NCBI GenBank assembly: GCA_016716765.1
Contig: JADJVA010000004.1
Location: forward strand, 372,001 to 436,000
Reading direction: 5' to 3'
Length of the DNA stretch: 64,000 nt
Source: Bdellovibrionales bacterium
GTDB lineage: Bacteria; Bdellovibrionota; Bdellovibrionia; Bdellovibrionales; UBA1609
In this document: positions 34,613-44,283 of the stretch, piece after piece
Layout of the letters: every line of letters begins with the position of its first letter
How positions within the stretch are numbered: position 1 is the stretch's first letter
Position numbers and translations under genes: made by a program
Notes under the pieces: generated by a model
What the model saw: only the letters and a program-made list of their open reading frames with translations
Told to the model about the DNA's origin: nothing
Databases searched by the model: none

Positions 34613-36366
34613 AGTGGAAAGAGATGATTGGTTTAGACGAGGTCTCTCTGATTCTTATATTTCTTGTCAGTGCTGGCGGGTTTGCGAAAGGAGCAAGTGG
34701 ACAAGTAAGGGCCTTAAAGCCTTCCGCTCAATTAAAAATATCCAATCGAACGCCAAATCAGGAAGCAAAATCTAAGGTTGAAGCAAAATCTGCTGCCCCG
34801 GTCGCTCTTGTAAATGGGGCAAATGGGAGTGAACCAAGTTTAAAAACCAATCCGGCAAAGGAATCTCCTCCGCCAAACTCTGCCCAGAACGCACCTCCCG
34901 ATCAGGTAACCAGCGGAAAATCAGTCGATCTCAGCAAGGCGTTTCTCAAAGAGGAAGTAAAACCTTACTCCTATGTCCCCATAGACGCCGAGTTTTGGTA
35001 TAAAATTCAAGCCTCCATTGCCGAAGGGAATCCGATTTCAGCGCTCATTGAAGGAGCAAGAATGGAAGATTCTGCAGGAACTGATACTCCGGAGGGAGGC
35101 GAAGGGCAGCTGGCTATGGCCGTCGCCTTTCGCGAACGAAAACTCTATTATGCTTCTTTTGATCTATTGATTCGAATGGCGAAAGACCGAATTGGATCAT
35201 CACTGGGCGAAGCTGCACTCCATGAGCTCGGTAAACTTACCACAGAGACTCCTTACGATCAGGAGGCACTTAATCACCTTCTTGTTGGAAATGAATTTGC
35301 CTCACTTCATCCGGACGTCGAATCATTCGTGAGTTATCACAAGGCAATGGATCTTTTGCAATTGGGGTTCACAGAATGGGCTCAAGTTCATATTAATAAG
35401 ATCAAGAAGGATTCTTATTGGGATTATCTCATGCAATATTGGACGGCCGTCGGGGAAGTTTCGCGCGATCGTGTTGATAACGCTCTCGCAATTTTTCAAA
35501 AACTCATGGAGACTCAAAGTTTGCCTCCGAGAATCTTTGAGAAAGTGGCTCTTCAATATGCCCGTCTCATTTTTGAACAGGGTGATTTTCAAACTTCATT
35601 TGCCATCTATAATAGTCTAGGTTTGACGGGCGTGCGTGAGATCGGTCGAATTCAATTGGAGCGAGCTTGGGTTCACTACTATCTTAAGGACTACGGCAAG
35701 GCAATGGGCATCCTGACGGCTCTGCAGGCCCCCTACTTTGAGCCCTCGCTGACTTTTGAGCGGCACATACTTGAAATGATTATCTACAGAGAACTCTGTC
35801 ACTACGAGGCCGTAAAATACGTTGCTGGGCGGTTTCGTTCAAACTTCAAATCAAGCTTAAATGCAATTCGCTGGCGCAAGCCACTTCGGCACGATAAGGC
35901 CCTCTTTAATCTTGCGGTCCTCAATCGTGAAATTCAAGATCCTGCAAATCTTGTTGATCAAGTCCGTCGTGAACTGGCAATGATTAAGGAATACAGCTGG
36001 GATCAATTCACTTTCTTTAAACCTCTTCTCCAAGAATACTCACGAATCGATAGTATTCTCCAGGCTCGCATCGATATCCAACTTGAAGAGAAAACCAGGA
36101 GTTATGCGAATGAATTGCTGGATGCCGAGGAGCAGATCCTCTTTTTGGAGTACACATCGCGGCTAGATGAGCTTCGTGTCCGTCGAGGGGATGATTCAAC
36201 TTATCGCGCTCAAGATATCAGCTACATTACCTTTGAGAAAATCTACTGGCCCGCAGACGGTGAGTTTTGGTGGGATGAAATGCCAGATTATCTAATGAAG
36301 ATATCCTCCCGATGTGGAGAGCAGTCAACGCCGGACGATCGTAAGGTGGAAAAGGAGTTCAAATGA
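34609..36366 (+). CDS. Periplasmic helical-repeat protein of Glt-like cluster
   Basis: 585 residues starting at ATG 34609, overlapping the barrel gene by ATGA. A signal peptide (VSLILIFLVSAGGFAKGASG) is followed by a Pro/Ala/Lys-rich linker and a long region of TPR-like helical pairs (residues about 120-480: AVAFRERKLYYASFDLLIRMAK, LEQGDFQTSFAIYNSLGL-type units). The end is rich in charged helices and Trp (WPADGEFWWDEMP). It overlaps the next gene by four bases. In Myxococcus-type clusters the equivalent position holds periplasmic TPR proteins (GltD/GltE). The role inferred is structural, linking inner and outer membrane parts. Confidence 0.8.
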   Translation: MKWKEMIGLDEVSLILIFLVSAGGFAKGASGQVRALKPSAQLKISNRTPNQEAKSKVEAKSAAPVALVNGANGSEPSLKTNPAKESPPPNSAQNAPPDQVTSGKSVDLSKAFLKEEVKPYSYVPIDAEFWYKIQASIAEGNPISALIEGARMEDSAGTDTPEGGEGQLAMAVAFRERKLYYASFDLLIRMAKDRIGSSLGEAALHELGKLTTETPYDQEALNHLLVGNEFASLHPDVESFVSYHKAMDLLQLGFTEWAQVHINKIKKDSYWDYLMQYWTAVGEVSRDRVDNALAIFQKLMETQSLPPRIFEKVALQYARLIFEQGDFQTSFAIYNSLGLTGVREIGRIQLERAWVHYYLKDYGKAMGILTALQAPYFEPSLTFERHILEMIIYRELCHYEAVKYVAGRFRSNFKSSLNAIRWRKPLRHDKALFNLAVLNREIQDPANLVDQVRRELAMIKEYSWDQFTFFKPLLQEYSRIDSILQARIDIQLEEKTRSYANELLDAEEQILFLEYTSRLDELRVRRGDDSTYRAQDISYITFEKIYWPADGEFWWDEMPDYLMKISSRCGEQSTPDDRKVEKEFK

Positions 36367-39300
36367 GTTCTTTTCCAGATGGCTCGCTTTTTCTCCGCGC
36401 CAGAAATTGCATTTGCATGATTGCGATATTCTTGTGGACGCCCCCTTCACTTGGTCAGTCTCCCGCCCAGGCGAGTCTCGAGAAAATGCGCCAGGATCTA
36501 ATGAAAATTGATAAGAGTGTCACTGAAACCGAGTCAAAAATTAAGGAAATCAGAGATGCTCGATTTCTTCCAGACCTCTATTTTGCCTTGGGGGAGTTCT
36601 TAGTCGAAAAAAGTCGATACATGTACGCAATAAAGGTAGCAGAGAACAAAGGGACCCCTCTGAACGAAATAGATTTTACGATGGAAAAGAGACCTAAATT
36701 TCGAGCGATTGAGGTTTATGATATTCTGATAGACAAATTCCCGAAACTCGCCGAGCGGGACAAAGCCATTTTCTTTAAGGCTCATGAATTGCGAGAGCTT
36801 GGCCGCCTTGAGGAAATGGTGAAGGCTTATGCCCAACTGACCCGTGAGTATCCTGAAAGTAGCTATTGGGAAGAAAGTCAGCTCGTTATTGGTGATTTCT
36901 TTTTTGAGGAAAAAAAGGACATCGATCTTGCCTTGGAAATGTATCAAAAAATTATTGCACGAAAAAAGGGGCCATTTACGCCGCTGGCCCAGTATAAGAT
37001 GGGTTGGGCATATCTCAATAAAACGAAATTCGAAGATTCTCTGCTTTCCTTTGAGAAGGTTCTTACTTTAAATAGCGACATTGATCTTTCTCTTTTGCCG
37101 GATCTTTATCGAAAGACCGATGTGCGACGAGACGCGCTCACAGCGATGGTTTGGCCTTATTCTGAGATTCACAAATTCCGTTTGGAAAAAATGGGATTGT
37201 GGAGAGCCAATGCTTTGGATTATTTTCGACGGATCAGCCCTGATCGGACTGGTTACGAAAGGGTTCTCGACAAATTGGCAAAGCGCTTTGATCTCAAAAA
37301 AAACTACATTGAGAGCACAAAGACATATTTTGAACTTCTGCGTCTAACAACAGATCTAGAATCCAGAATGGATATTATAGAGCGTCTTTATGTGGCGATG
37401 AAGAATACTTTCAAACAATGGCCAGTGAGCGGATTTGTACATGAGGTGGCTAAAACTATTGCCCAAGTGCGGTTCAGTGACAAGCTAAAAAAGGCTGAGA
37501 TAGATAAGGCCATACACGACTATGAGATATTTGCGCGAGATGTTGCTACGCGAACTCATAAGAGGGCCAAGACCACTCGCAAAAAGGAAGATTGGAATCT
37601 GGCCGTTCTTGATTATAAGTATTATCTTTGGGCGTTCCCGTCTTCAAAACATGCTCCTTTACTTCGACTGAATCTAGCAGAATGCTATTTCAATTCTGAA
37701 AACAGTGTGGAGGCAGCTAAGTCCTATGAAAACCTCGTGAATCTGACTTCTAAAAAGGAGAAGAAAAAGAGCTTTCTTGAATCATCCATAGAATCCTATA
37801 TCACGGCCATTCGGACGCAGTCTAAGCTTTCTCGTCTCGAACTCAACGAAGTCAGAAACGGGCTGCGCGACACAGGAAATAGATTTATTAAAGCATATCC
37901 GGCAGAAAAATCTGTGCCAGGAATCAGATTTAATATTGCGCAGACTCACTATGACGAGCGAAATTTCAACGAAGCTGTTAAAGCCTTCAAAGAGTATATT
38001 CGCCTCCATCCAGAAGGAAAGGATGTCTCGATTGCTGCCAATCTTATTCTTGATTCATTCAACCAAAAGGAAGATTTTGTTAACATCATCAAAGAAGGAA
38101 AAGCCCTGATCGCCAACAAAAATATCACCGATGCGGGCCTGAAGAACCAGGTTATGCAGGTTATTGAACAGGCAGAGATGCGAAATGTGCAGGTAGAAGC
38201 CGGGGGAACTTCCTCGGTTAACTACGCCGCGAGTCTCTTGAAGTTGGCAGGAAAATACAAGGGTTCTTCATTGGGTGACAAAGCCCTGTACGAAGCCTTC
38301 GTTGCGTTTCGATCAAAACGCGATCCTCGTGCTTACCAATCTGGCGAACAGCTTCTGGCTCAGCATGGTAAATCGGAATATGCCCAGGAAGTTGTGACTT
38401 CCATGGGGCAGATGGCACTGACGACTGCAGATTTTCGCAGAGCTTCTCTTTATTTTGAGTTGTATGCTGAGAAATATCCCGCTCAGGCAGATGCCCGCGC
38501 TCTTTTGAAAAATGCGGCGACGATGAGAGAACTTATGGGAGATTTCAAGTTTGCCGCTCAAAGTTTTCGAAAATTAAACGACTACACTTCTGCAGCAAGG
38601 ATGGATTTTCTTGGAAGCGATTGGGCCGCCCTGCAAAGATCAACTCCACAAGCGAGCGGGATCGAGGGAGTCTATTGGGAAGGGCTAGCACAATTCCGAT
38701 TGCGCGGGATCTCCTCTGCCAAAGGTTCCCTGGAAAAAGCTACGCAGATGGCGAGTGGGACCTATGAAAGTCAGGAAATGGCCGCTCACGCTCTCTACCT
38801 CTTGTCGATGGGTACAATGGAGACCTACAATCAAATCCGTATGACACCGGGGAATGAGACTAAGGCAGTAAACAATAAAGCAGCGCTTCTAAAAGATCTG
38901 GATGCAAAACTGAGAAAAGTTATCGATTTTGGCAACGGGAGATGGACTATTGCAGCTCTTTATGGACTGGGCCAGGCCAATCGGGAATTTGCGGATTTCA
39001 TCAAACAAGCCCCCGTTCCCGCAGGACTCCCCGCTGATCAAACAAAAATCTTCAAAGATGCCATTTCACAACAAGCTGCAAAATACGAGGCGAGTTCACG
39101 GCAGTATTTCGATCAATGCCTGAACAACGCTGAAAAATTTGAAGTATTTACTTTATTCGTAAAGGGATGCCAATCGCGAGGATCGATTCGGATTGATGAA
39201 TCAAAGGAGACAGGTCTTATAGCGAGAGCTCAAGAGGGAGTTCCGGAGGGAGCAAAGGCTATTCGAGACAAACTTTACGACCAGCCTCGAGACATTGGTT

Positions 39301-39635
39301 TGCTGATGAGTCTAGCCAATACTTATATCCAGTCCAGGGATTACTCCATGGCTGAGCTTATTCTGAGTCGAGCGAGCGAGATTGATCCAAAAAATGCCAA
39401 CGTTCTTGCCTCGATTGGAGTCGTTCAGCTTTATAAAAATGATATCAATGGCGCTAAAAAGTGGTTTGACAATGCTCTCAAAGAAAACAAATCTAATTCT
39501 TTGGCTCTTCACGGTATTGCTGGACTTCATAAGCAGTTTAACTTTCAAGCGCGTTTGAAAACTTCTCTGAATTTGGCCAAACGTGCAGGCTCCATTTCTG
39601 GCCCCTCTCACCCAATCATAGATTCAGTTAAATGA
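36363..39635 (+). CDS. Large TPR protein of Glt-like cluster (AgmU/GltD-type)
   Basis: 1090 residues with AAGGAG before ATG 36363. A signal-like segment (CICMIAIFLWTPPSLGQS) is followed by tetratricopeptide repeats along almost the whole length (ALEMYQKIIARKKGPFTPLAQ, EAAKSYENLVNLTSKKE, EAVKAFKEYIRLHPEGK, MAELILSRASEIDPKNANV). Length, export signal and neighbours match the large periplasmic TPR protein of the Myxococcus gliding machinery (AgmU/GltD, about 1200 residues); identity is inferred. A 4-base overlap links it to the preceding gene and 130 bases separate it from the FHA gene. Confidence 0.82.
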   Translation: MSSFPDGSLFLRARNCICMIAIFLWTPPSLGQSPAQASLEKMRQDLMKIDKSVTETESKIKEIRDARFLPDLYFALGEFLVEKSRYMYAIKVAENKGTPLNEIDFTMEKRPKFRAIEVYDILIDKFPKLAERDKAIFFKAHELRELGRLEEMVKAYAQLTREYPESSYWEESQLVIGDFFFEEKKDIDLALEMYQKIIARKKGPFTPLAQYKMGWAYLNKTKFEDSLLSFEKVLTLNSDIDLSLLPDLYRKTDVRRDALTAMVWPYSEIHKFRLEKMGLWRANALDYFRRISPDRTGYERVLDKLAKRFDLKKNYIESTKTYFELLRLTTDLESRMDIIERLYVAMKNTFKQWPVSGFVHEVAKTIAQVRFSDKLKKAEIDKAIHDYEIFARDVATRTHKRAKTTRKKEDWNLAVLDYKYYLWAFPSSKHAPLLRLNLAECYFNSENSVEAAKSYENLVNLTSKKEKKKSFLESSIESYITAIRTQSKLSRLELNEVRNGLRDTGNRFIKAYPAEKSVPGIRFNIAQTHYDERNFNEAVKAFKEYIRLHPEGKDVSIAANLILDSFNQKEDFVNIIKEGKALIANKNITDAGLKNQVMQVIEQAEMRNVQVEAGGTSSVNYAASLLKLAGKYKGSSLGDKALYEAFVAFRSKRDPRAYQSGEQLLAQHGKSEYAQEVVTSMGQMALTTADFRRASLYFELYAEKYPAQADARALLKNAATMRELMGDFKFAAQSFRKLNDYTSAARMDFLGSDWAALQRSTPQASGIEGVYWEGLAQFRLRGISSAKGSLEKATQMASGTYESQEMAAHALYLLSMGTMETYNQIRMTPGNETKAVNNKAALLKDLDAKLRKVIDFGNGRWTIAALYGLGQANREFADFIKQAPVPAGLPADQTKIFKDAISQQAAKYEASSRQYFDQCLNNAEKFEVFTLFVKGCQSRGSIRIDESKETGLIARAQEGVPEGAKAIRDKLYDQPRDIGLLMSLANTYIQSRDYSMAELILSRASEIDPKNANVLASIGVVQLYKNDINGAKKWFDNALKENKSNSLALHGIAGLHKQFNFQARLKTSLNLAKRAGSISGPSHPIIDSVK

Positions 39636-39647
39636 TCGTCATAGCAG

Positions 39648-39670
39648 GACGAGACGAGACGAGACGAGAC
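39648..39670. repeat. Pentanucleotide tandem repeat
   Basis: GAC followed by four copies of GAGAC between the large TPR gene and the FHA-TonB gene. Simple repeats of this size change copy number by slippage; here they sit in an intergenic spacer of 129 bases. Confidence 0.85.
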
Positions 39671-39764
39671 CTTCCTAAAGCGACCTGAGGAAAAAATCAA
39701 ATAGGCTGTGAAGGTTCATTTGTCCGGGGCCGATAAGCATATTGGCAACAACCCAGGTAAGTAA

Positions 39765-42077
39765 ATGGAAGCAGCGCAACACCTCAGCACATATCCAATT
39801 TATATATTAATCACACATGGGAAGACTGTCATTTTCGAAAAGACAATTGATTCTTTGCCCATAACTATAGGTCGCAGCAGTCATTGCAATGTTGCTCTCA
39901 CACAATTCAATTGGATCAGCCGACAGCATGCGGTGATTTTTCCAGAAAATGGACAACTCTATTTGGTTGATCTCAAGTCTTCCAATGGAATTCAAATCGG
40001 TGGACGAACCTATGATCGAATTGAAATTCATAACGGAACCATTGCTAACATTGGACCACTTATATTTCAGTTTGGTCTGCCACAAGAATCTCTCACGAAA
40101 ACTTTTTCTGTAAACCAAAATGTGGATTCCTCAACTTCTCCACCGACTCTCCCCAATGCTCTGCAGGGTCAAGGAGACGAGGTGTCTCATTCAAAAATCT
40201 CATTGGGCCCAATTGGGCCGCCGCCTATTAATGCGAGAAAGGGTCGCTTTTATCCGGAGCTTGATTCTGAATCGATCAGCAATGCTGATGGCGAATTGAA
40301 GTACAATAGGCCTGACAACAAAAGAGGTGAATCTCCCGCTTCATCAGCAAAGACGCCAAGAGCTAAGAATGAATTCGACCCTGATGCCACAATTGTAGAA
40401 AAACCGTCAAAGACAGACGAGAAAAAGGGCGGAATGCGTGGTGAGAATGCTCAAAGGCTGGAGCCCTCTCAGATTCCGCAACGAAACATCAAGCCTTCTC
40501 CGATGCCCTTGCCATCCTATTTACGGGAGGAAATTCGTCCCAGCAGGGTCTCACAAGACACGCTTAGTTCTTCAAATCTGAGGGCTTCAGAAAAATCAAC
40601 GCCCAAAAGAGCAGCACACTCAACAGAATCAGGCGTTGGGGGCGGTGTTGAAACTTACCCCCTTGAGAGAGATAGGCCAATCAGGGGAATCGATAAGGTT
40701 GACCGTAATCGTCGAGTACTCGAAACCTACATCACTTGGCATGGCGCTGTTTTCGATACACAGCTCTTCTGGCCTGGTGAGCAGGTTGTCGTGGGTCGCA
40801 CTTCTGATGGGGTTTATCTGCCAACCCTTAAAGGCGAATTTCTTATTGCCCATTTTGATGGTTCTGTCGCGAAGTGTTCAATTCCTGACCATCTAGGTGG
40901 ATTCCTTCGCACTGGAGACTATCGGCCAGTACCCCTTAGTGAACTCGTCGAAAGCAGATCCCTTCCCCGCAGCGGAAGAAACCATATTTTAAAACTAGGG
41001 GCCACTGACCTTTGCACTTTGGATTTGGGCAAAGACGTTCGCCTGCATTTGCGCTACGCACCTGCTCCCAAGCAATTGTCTCGAAAACGAACGATCGAAC
41101 CGGACGCATTGCTCAAAAGAACCTTCACAGGTTCAAGCATTGTTCATTTTCTCTTTATTGCAAGTTTCATGTTCATCGGTCCGAGCCAAGAAAAATTAAA
41201 AAAGGCGGAGCCCCCCCGCCAGGCCACGATCATATTGAAAAAGGAAGAGCCAAAAAAGCCGGAACCACCACCACCTCCTCCTCCACCACCACCTCCACAA
41301 CCCAAAGAAGTGGTCAAACCTGAACCCAAGCCTATTCCTAAACCAAAGCCAAAACCAAAAAAAATAGAAAAGCAGCCTATTGTAAAAGAGAAGAAAGTCG
41401 TGCGGGACAAGGCTGTGTCGAAGGAAGTTATTCAACCAAAGGCAAAACCAGCCCCAGATATTACTAAAGTTGGGGCCTTGGCGGCTCTGGGCGCGCTGGG
41501 AGCTCCAACACCCAATCCAACAAATCAACCCGTTGCTATCAATGTCAATCCAAACGCCGGGGGTGGCGGAGCGAAAATTTCTACGACTGGAGTAATAGGA
41601 ACGCTCAAGGCAAGTGGAGGCAAGCTTCAGGCGGCGGGCATAGAGGGAGTGAAAACGCAAGGACGTGGATTTGGAACAGGTTCCGGCTATGGCGTCCAAG
41701 GAATAAAGGGCAGCGCTGGAACTCGAGGCATTGGCGGAGCCGTGATTGGAGCTCCTCAATTGATGAAAATCAATCGGACGGAAGGATTAGATCGCAAGCA
41801 AGTCATGGAGGTCGTGAAGGCATATCTGGCGGAGATTCAGCAGTGCTATGAACGTTCCCTGTTGAGTGAGCCGGGCATCGCTGGGCGAGTTGAGTATGAG
41901 TGGAACATCAACCCAAAAGGAGTCGTTCAGTGGGCCAAGGTGAAGAAATCAGACATTCGTGGGGGTGATTCGCTTAACAGTTGTGTCACGTCCATTTTTA
42001 AGAAAATGAAGTTTCCTGTCGCTAAAAATGGTGAATCTACCCAACCCAACATTGGATTTCCGTTTGGACGACTATGA
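39765..42077 (+). CDS. FHA-domain inner-membrane protein with TonB-like AgmX/PglI C-terminus
   Basis: 770 residues. An N-terminal FHA domain (about 10-105) shows ITIGRSSHCNVAL, ISRQHAVIF and VDLKSSNGIQIGG, so it should bind phosphothreonine. A disordered linker, a second beta-rich region (about 325-430), one transmembrane helix (SIVHFLFIASFMFIGPS, about 460-476), a Pro/Lys-rich periplasmic rod and a Gly-rich segment follow. The C-terminal about 95 residues (QVMEVVKAYLAEIQQCYERSL, then GRVEYEWNINPKGVV) match the AgmX/PglI C-terminal domain. This is the architecture of GltG/PglI in gliding clusters: it would carry proton-motive energy across the periplasm. ATG has an AGG site. Confidence 0.88.
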   Translation: MEAAQHLSTYPIYILITHGKTVIFEKTIDSLPITIGRSSHCNVALTQFNWISRQHAVIFPENGQLYLVDLKSSNGIQIGGRTYDRIEIHNGTIANIGPLIFQFGLPQESLTKTFSVNQNVDSSTSPPTLPNALQGQGDEVSHSKISLGPIGPPPINARKGRFYPELDSESISNADGELKYNRPDNKRGESPASSAKTPRAKNEFDPDATIVEKPSKTDEKKGGMRGENAQRLEPSQIPQRNIKPSPMPLPSYLREEIRPSRVSQDTLSSSNLRASEKSTPKRAAHSTESGVGGGVETYPLERDRPIRGIDKVDRNRRVLETYITWHGAVFDTQLFWPGEQVVVGRTSDGVYLPTLKGEFLIAHFDGSVAKCSIPDHLGGFLRTGDYRPVPLSELVESRSLPRSGRNHILKLGATDLCTLDLGKDVRLHLRYAPAPKQLSRKRTIEPDALLKRTFTGSSIVHFLFIASFMFIGPSQEKLKKAEPPRQATIILKKEEPKKPEPPPPPPPPPPPQPKEVVKPEPKPIPKPKPKPKKIEKQPIVKEKKVVRDKAVSKEVIQPKAKPAPDITKVGALAALGALGAPTPNPTNQPVAINVNPNAGGGGAKISTTGVIGTLKASGGKLQAAGIEGVKTQGRGFGTGSGYGVQGIKGSAGTRGIGGAVIGAPQLMKINRTEGLDRKQVMEVVKAYLAEIQQCYERSLLSEPGIAGRVEYEWNINPKGVVQWAKVKKSDIRGGDSLNSCVTSIFKKMKFPVAKNGESTQPNIGFPFGRL

Positions 42078-42113
42078 CGACTATGCTGTTCAATTGCTGA
42101 GACTCAGATATAT

Positions 42114-42344
42114 CTAATATTTGACTTTTGGTTTTGGTTTTGGAAGGTCTTCCACAATTTCTGAGCGATAATTGGTACGGTACTTAACATAGTTCTTCAG
42201 TTCATTTTTCTGCCGAGCCAGTAATTTAAGTCTATCGTCGTTGTGGAGTTCGCCCTTGATCGTAACATCATCGAGGTCCATCTTGGCTCCAGCAAAAGCG
42301 AGAGAGGAACTACTCAAAATGGATAAAATGACCAACAACCTCAT
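42114..42344 (-). CDS. Small periplasmic protein
   Basis: 76 residues with a signal peptide (LLVILSILSSSSLAFAGA). The mature part is short and charged, ending in a Lys/Pro-rich tail (LPKPKPKVKY). No domain recognised. It is convergent with the FHA-TonB gene and lies 67 bases after the vWA lipoprotein gene on the same strand, so it may be co-transcribed with it. A ribosome site is weak. Confidence 0.65.
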   Translation of the reverse strand: MRLLVILSILSSSSLAFAGAKMDLDDVTIKGELHNDDRLKLLARQKNELKNYVKYRTNYRSEIVEDLPKPKPKVKY

Positions 42345-42411
42345 TGAAATTATTTTAGCAGAAATCTCTTTTTAAATCTAGTTTCTCGCTCTGCTATCCA
42401 AAAAAAATCCA

Positions 42412-44040
42412 TCAATGTTTTCTCGGAATTATATATTGTGTAAACACCCCATCCTCCACCTTAAGTCCAGCGTCGGTACTCAGGACTGCGGAGCGAGCGG
42501 GGTCATGAAGTAGTTTTTGAACACTGTACATATATACGCCATCGCCCTGAGGATCATTTTGTGGAGTTTGAATAAAGTAGACAAGCACCGAATTTCCTCC
42601 TGCGGCGTGTTCCAAACCTGGAAGGGTGTCACCCTTCTTGACCTCCACGGTTGGATAAAGGGGAAGCACTCCTTGAGAAAAGTTATAACAATCGCGGGTC
42701 GATTCGCCCGTTTTATCAAGTTTAGTATCATAGGCAAGTGCATCCAAGTCCTCAATCAATGGATTTCGGTGTTCAGCGATTTGCAGGCCGGCCTGTTGCT
42801 CACCGTCGATATTGGATCGAAGCAAGTTAAACGAATCCATTGCAAAAGCTAAGGAACGCGTGAAATAGACGAAGGTTTCTAATCCGTCAAGGACACCATC
42901 CCTATCTGTATCTGGGCTTTTTGGATCGCCGTTCTTTGGCACGTTCTCTGAGGGTCTGTCGTTTTTGATATACCTTTCTTCACAAGCTGTCAGAAAATCA
43001 TGATCATCATCAGTACGATCATTACATTCTTCTTCCGCGGGAATTACTTCGCCATAGCGCAGTTCTCGCCAATGAAAATAATCACCGAAGGCTCCCCCAC
43101 TTGAAAATCTTTTGCTAGGATCAAATAGATAGGTTTTTCCTTTGACAGTGATTCCGCTGTAACGAACTTCATCCCGATCGCACATGCCGTCTGCATCGGA
43201 ATCTGTATCAATTTTTCCATCTTCGCAATAACCAGCATTGAGATTGTAAACGAGAAAATTCTTCAGTTGCCAAGGCTCATGTGTCGGCTTAACGACGAGC
43301 TCATTAAATTCCCAATTTGCATCGGTTTCGAAATTGACAAATTTGCCTCTTCCCCACTCTTCGCTCATTCGACGCAATCTATTAATAGCCCCCCCGCCCG
43401 CGCCTCCGTAATAGGCCGAACTGAGAAACACATTTGGAGCAAGATCGACAATATCCTCGATAAGTGCCTGTAATTCCAGGTCGTTGCTGGTGTCCGTCGG
43501 TTGCCCATCTGATACGAAAAAGACCATATAAGTAGACATTTCATCAGGAAATTTTTTTGGATCATTCACAATAGCTAAATGAACCGCTTGCAGCGCCGCC
43601 TTATAGGGAGTTGACCCTCCCTCCAATTCGGATCGGATTCGAGCGGTCGCTTTAAAAACCTTATCCAGATCATCGGTAAAGGTTGGGATAGTTTGGTCTC
43701 CATCATTGATATAGGCCTCGGCTCCCTTGTTACCCTCAAAGGCCACCATAGAGTAACGGTAATACTCCTTGTCGACATTTTCTTTGACAAATTTTTCAAT
43801 ATTTGTAGATCGCTTCCTTCCCCCAGGGTCAGATTGAGAATTTGAACCTGATTTATCGATAACAAAGAGAAATTTCATATAACGAAGGATTTCTTTTGGG
43901 TCGCTGATGCAAAACTGCCCCTGTGACTTGACGTTAACCAATACTTCTTCCGGACTTTTCAGTCGAACATCTGAACAGGCCAAGATGGCCAACGTCAACA
44001 ATGACATCATGAATCCGCGACATGATATTTGAATTCCCAT
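42412..44040 (-). CDS. von Willebrand factor A-domain lipoprotein with Ca-binding-type repeats
   Basis: 542 residues from ATG 44040, after GGGGGTG. A signal peptide ends in the lipobox ILAC. A vWA domain (about residues 50-260) starts FLFVIDKSGSNSQS with an intact DxSxS MIDAS motif, and GGSTPYKAAL and VSDGQPTDTS continue the pattern. Thrombospondin type-3-like, EF-hand-like repeats follow (DTDSDADGMCDRDE and DTDRDGVLDGLE), which usually bind calcium. It is probably a surface or periplasmic adhesion or scaffold protein. It lies next to the Glt-like cluster on the opposite strand, but a functional link is only positional. Confidence 0.85.
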   Translation of the reverse strand: MGIQISCRGFMMSLLTLAILACSDVRLKSPEEVLVNVKSQGQFCISDPKEILRYMKFLFVIDKSGSNSQSDPGGRKRSTNIEKFVKENVDKEYYRYSMVAFEGNKGAEAYINDGDQTIPTFTDDLDKVFKATARIRSELEGGSTPYKAALQAVHLAIVNDPKKFPDEMSTYMVFFVSDGQPTDTSNDLELQALIEDIVDLAPNVFLSSAYYGGAGGGAINRLRRMSEEWGRGKFVNFETDANWEFNELVVKPTHEPWQLKNFLVYNLNAGYCEDGKIDTDSDADGMCDRDEVRYSGITVKGKTYLFDPSKRFSSGGAFGDYFHWRELRYGEVIPAEEECNDRTDDDHDFLTACEERYIKNDRPSENVPKNGDPKSPDTDRDGVLDGLETFVYFTRSLAFAMDSFNLLRSNIDGEQQAGLQIAEHRNPLIEDLDALAYDTKLDKTGESTRDCYNFSQGVLPLYPTVEVKKGDTLPGLEHAAGGNSVLVYFIQTPQNDPQGDGVYMYSVQKLLHDPARSAVLSTDAGLKVEDGVFTQYIIPRKH

Positions 44041-44283
44041 GAGCACCCCCGCATTGAGGAACAGAGCAATTGTACGGCCAAGTACGCTGACCCAGCTTCA
44101 AATAGGCTTGATCCTAGCTGCGGCCTATTCCAAGAATTTGGAGTTTATTGTCAAAATGATCGGTGCGCATAAGGATTAATCAAAAAAAGGGGGCCATCAA
44201 TAACTGCCAGGCTTGCTTATAATGACGGCATGGGAAAAAGAAAAACAATCATGACTAGTGGATGTACGACCAAAAAGGAGACA

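Noticed and set aside
39648..39670. CRISPR-like array
   Set aside because: A simple five-base tandem repeat with no spacers and no cas genes nearby.
41196..41759. Minus-strand Trp/Phe-rich frame
   Set aside because: Antisense of the Pro/Lys-rich segment of the FHA-TonB gene; the odd composition comes from that.
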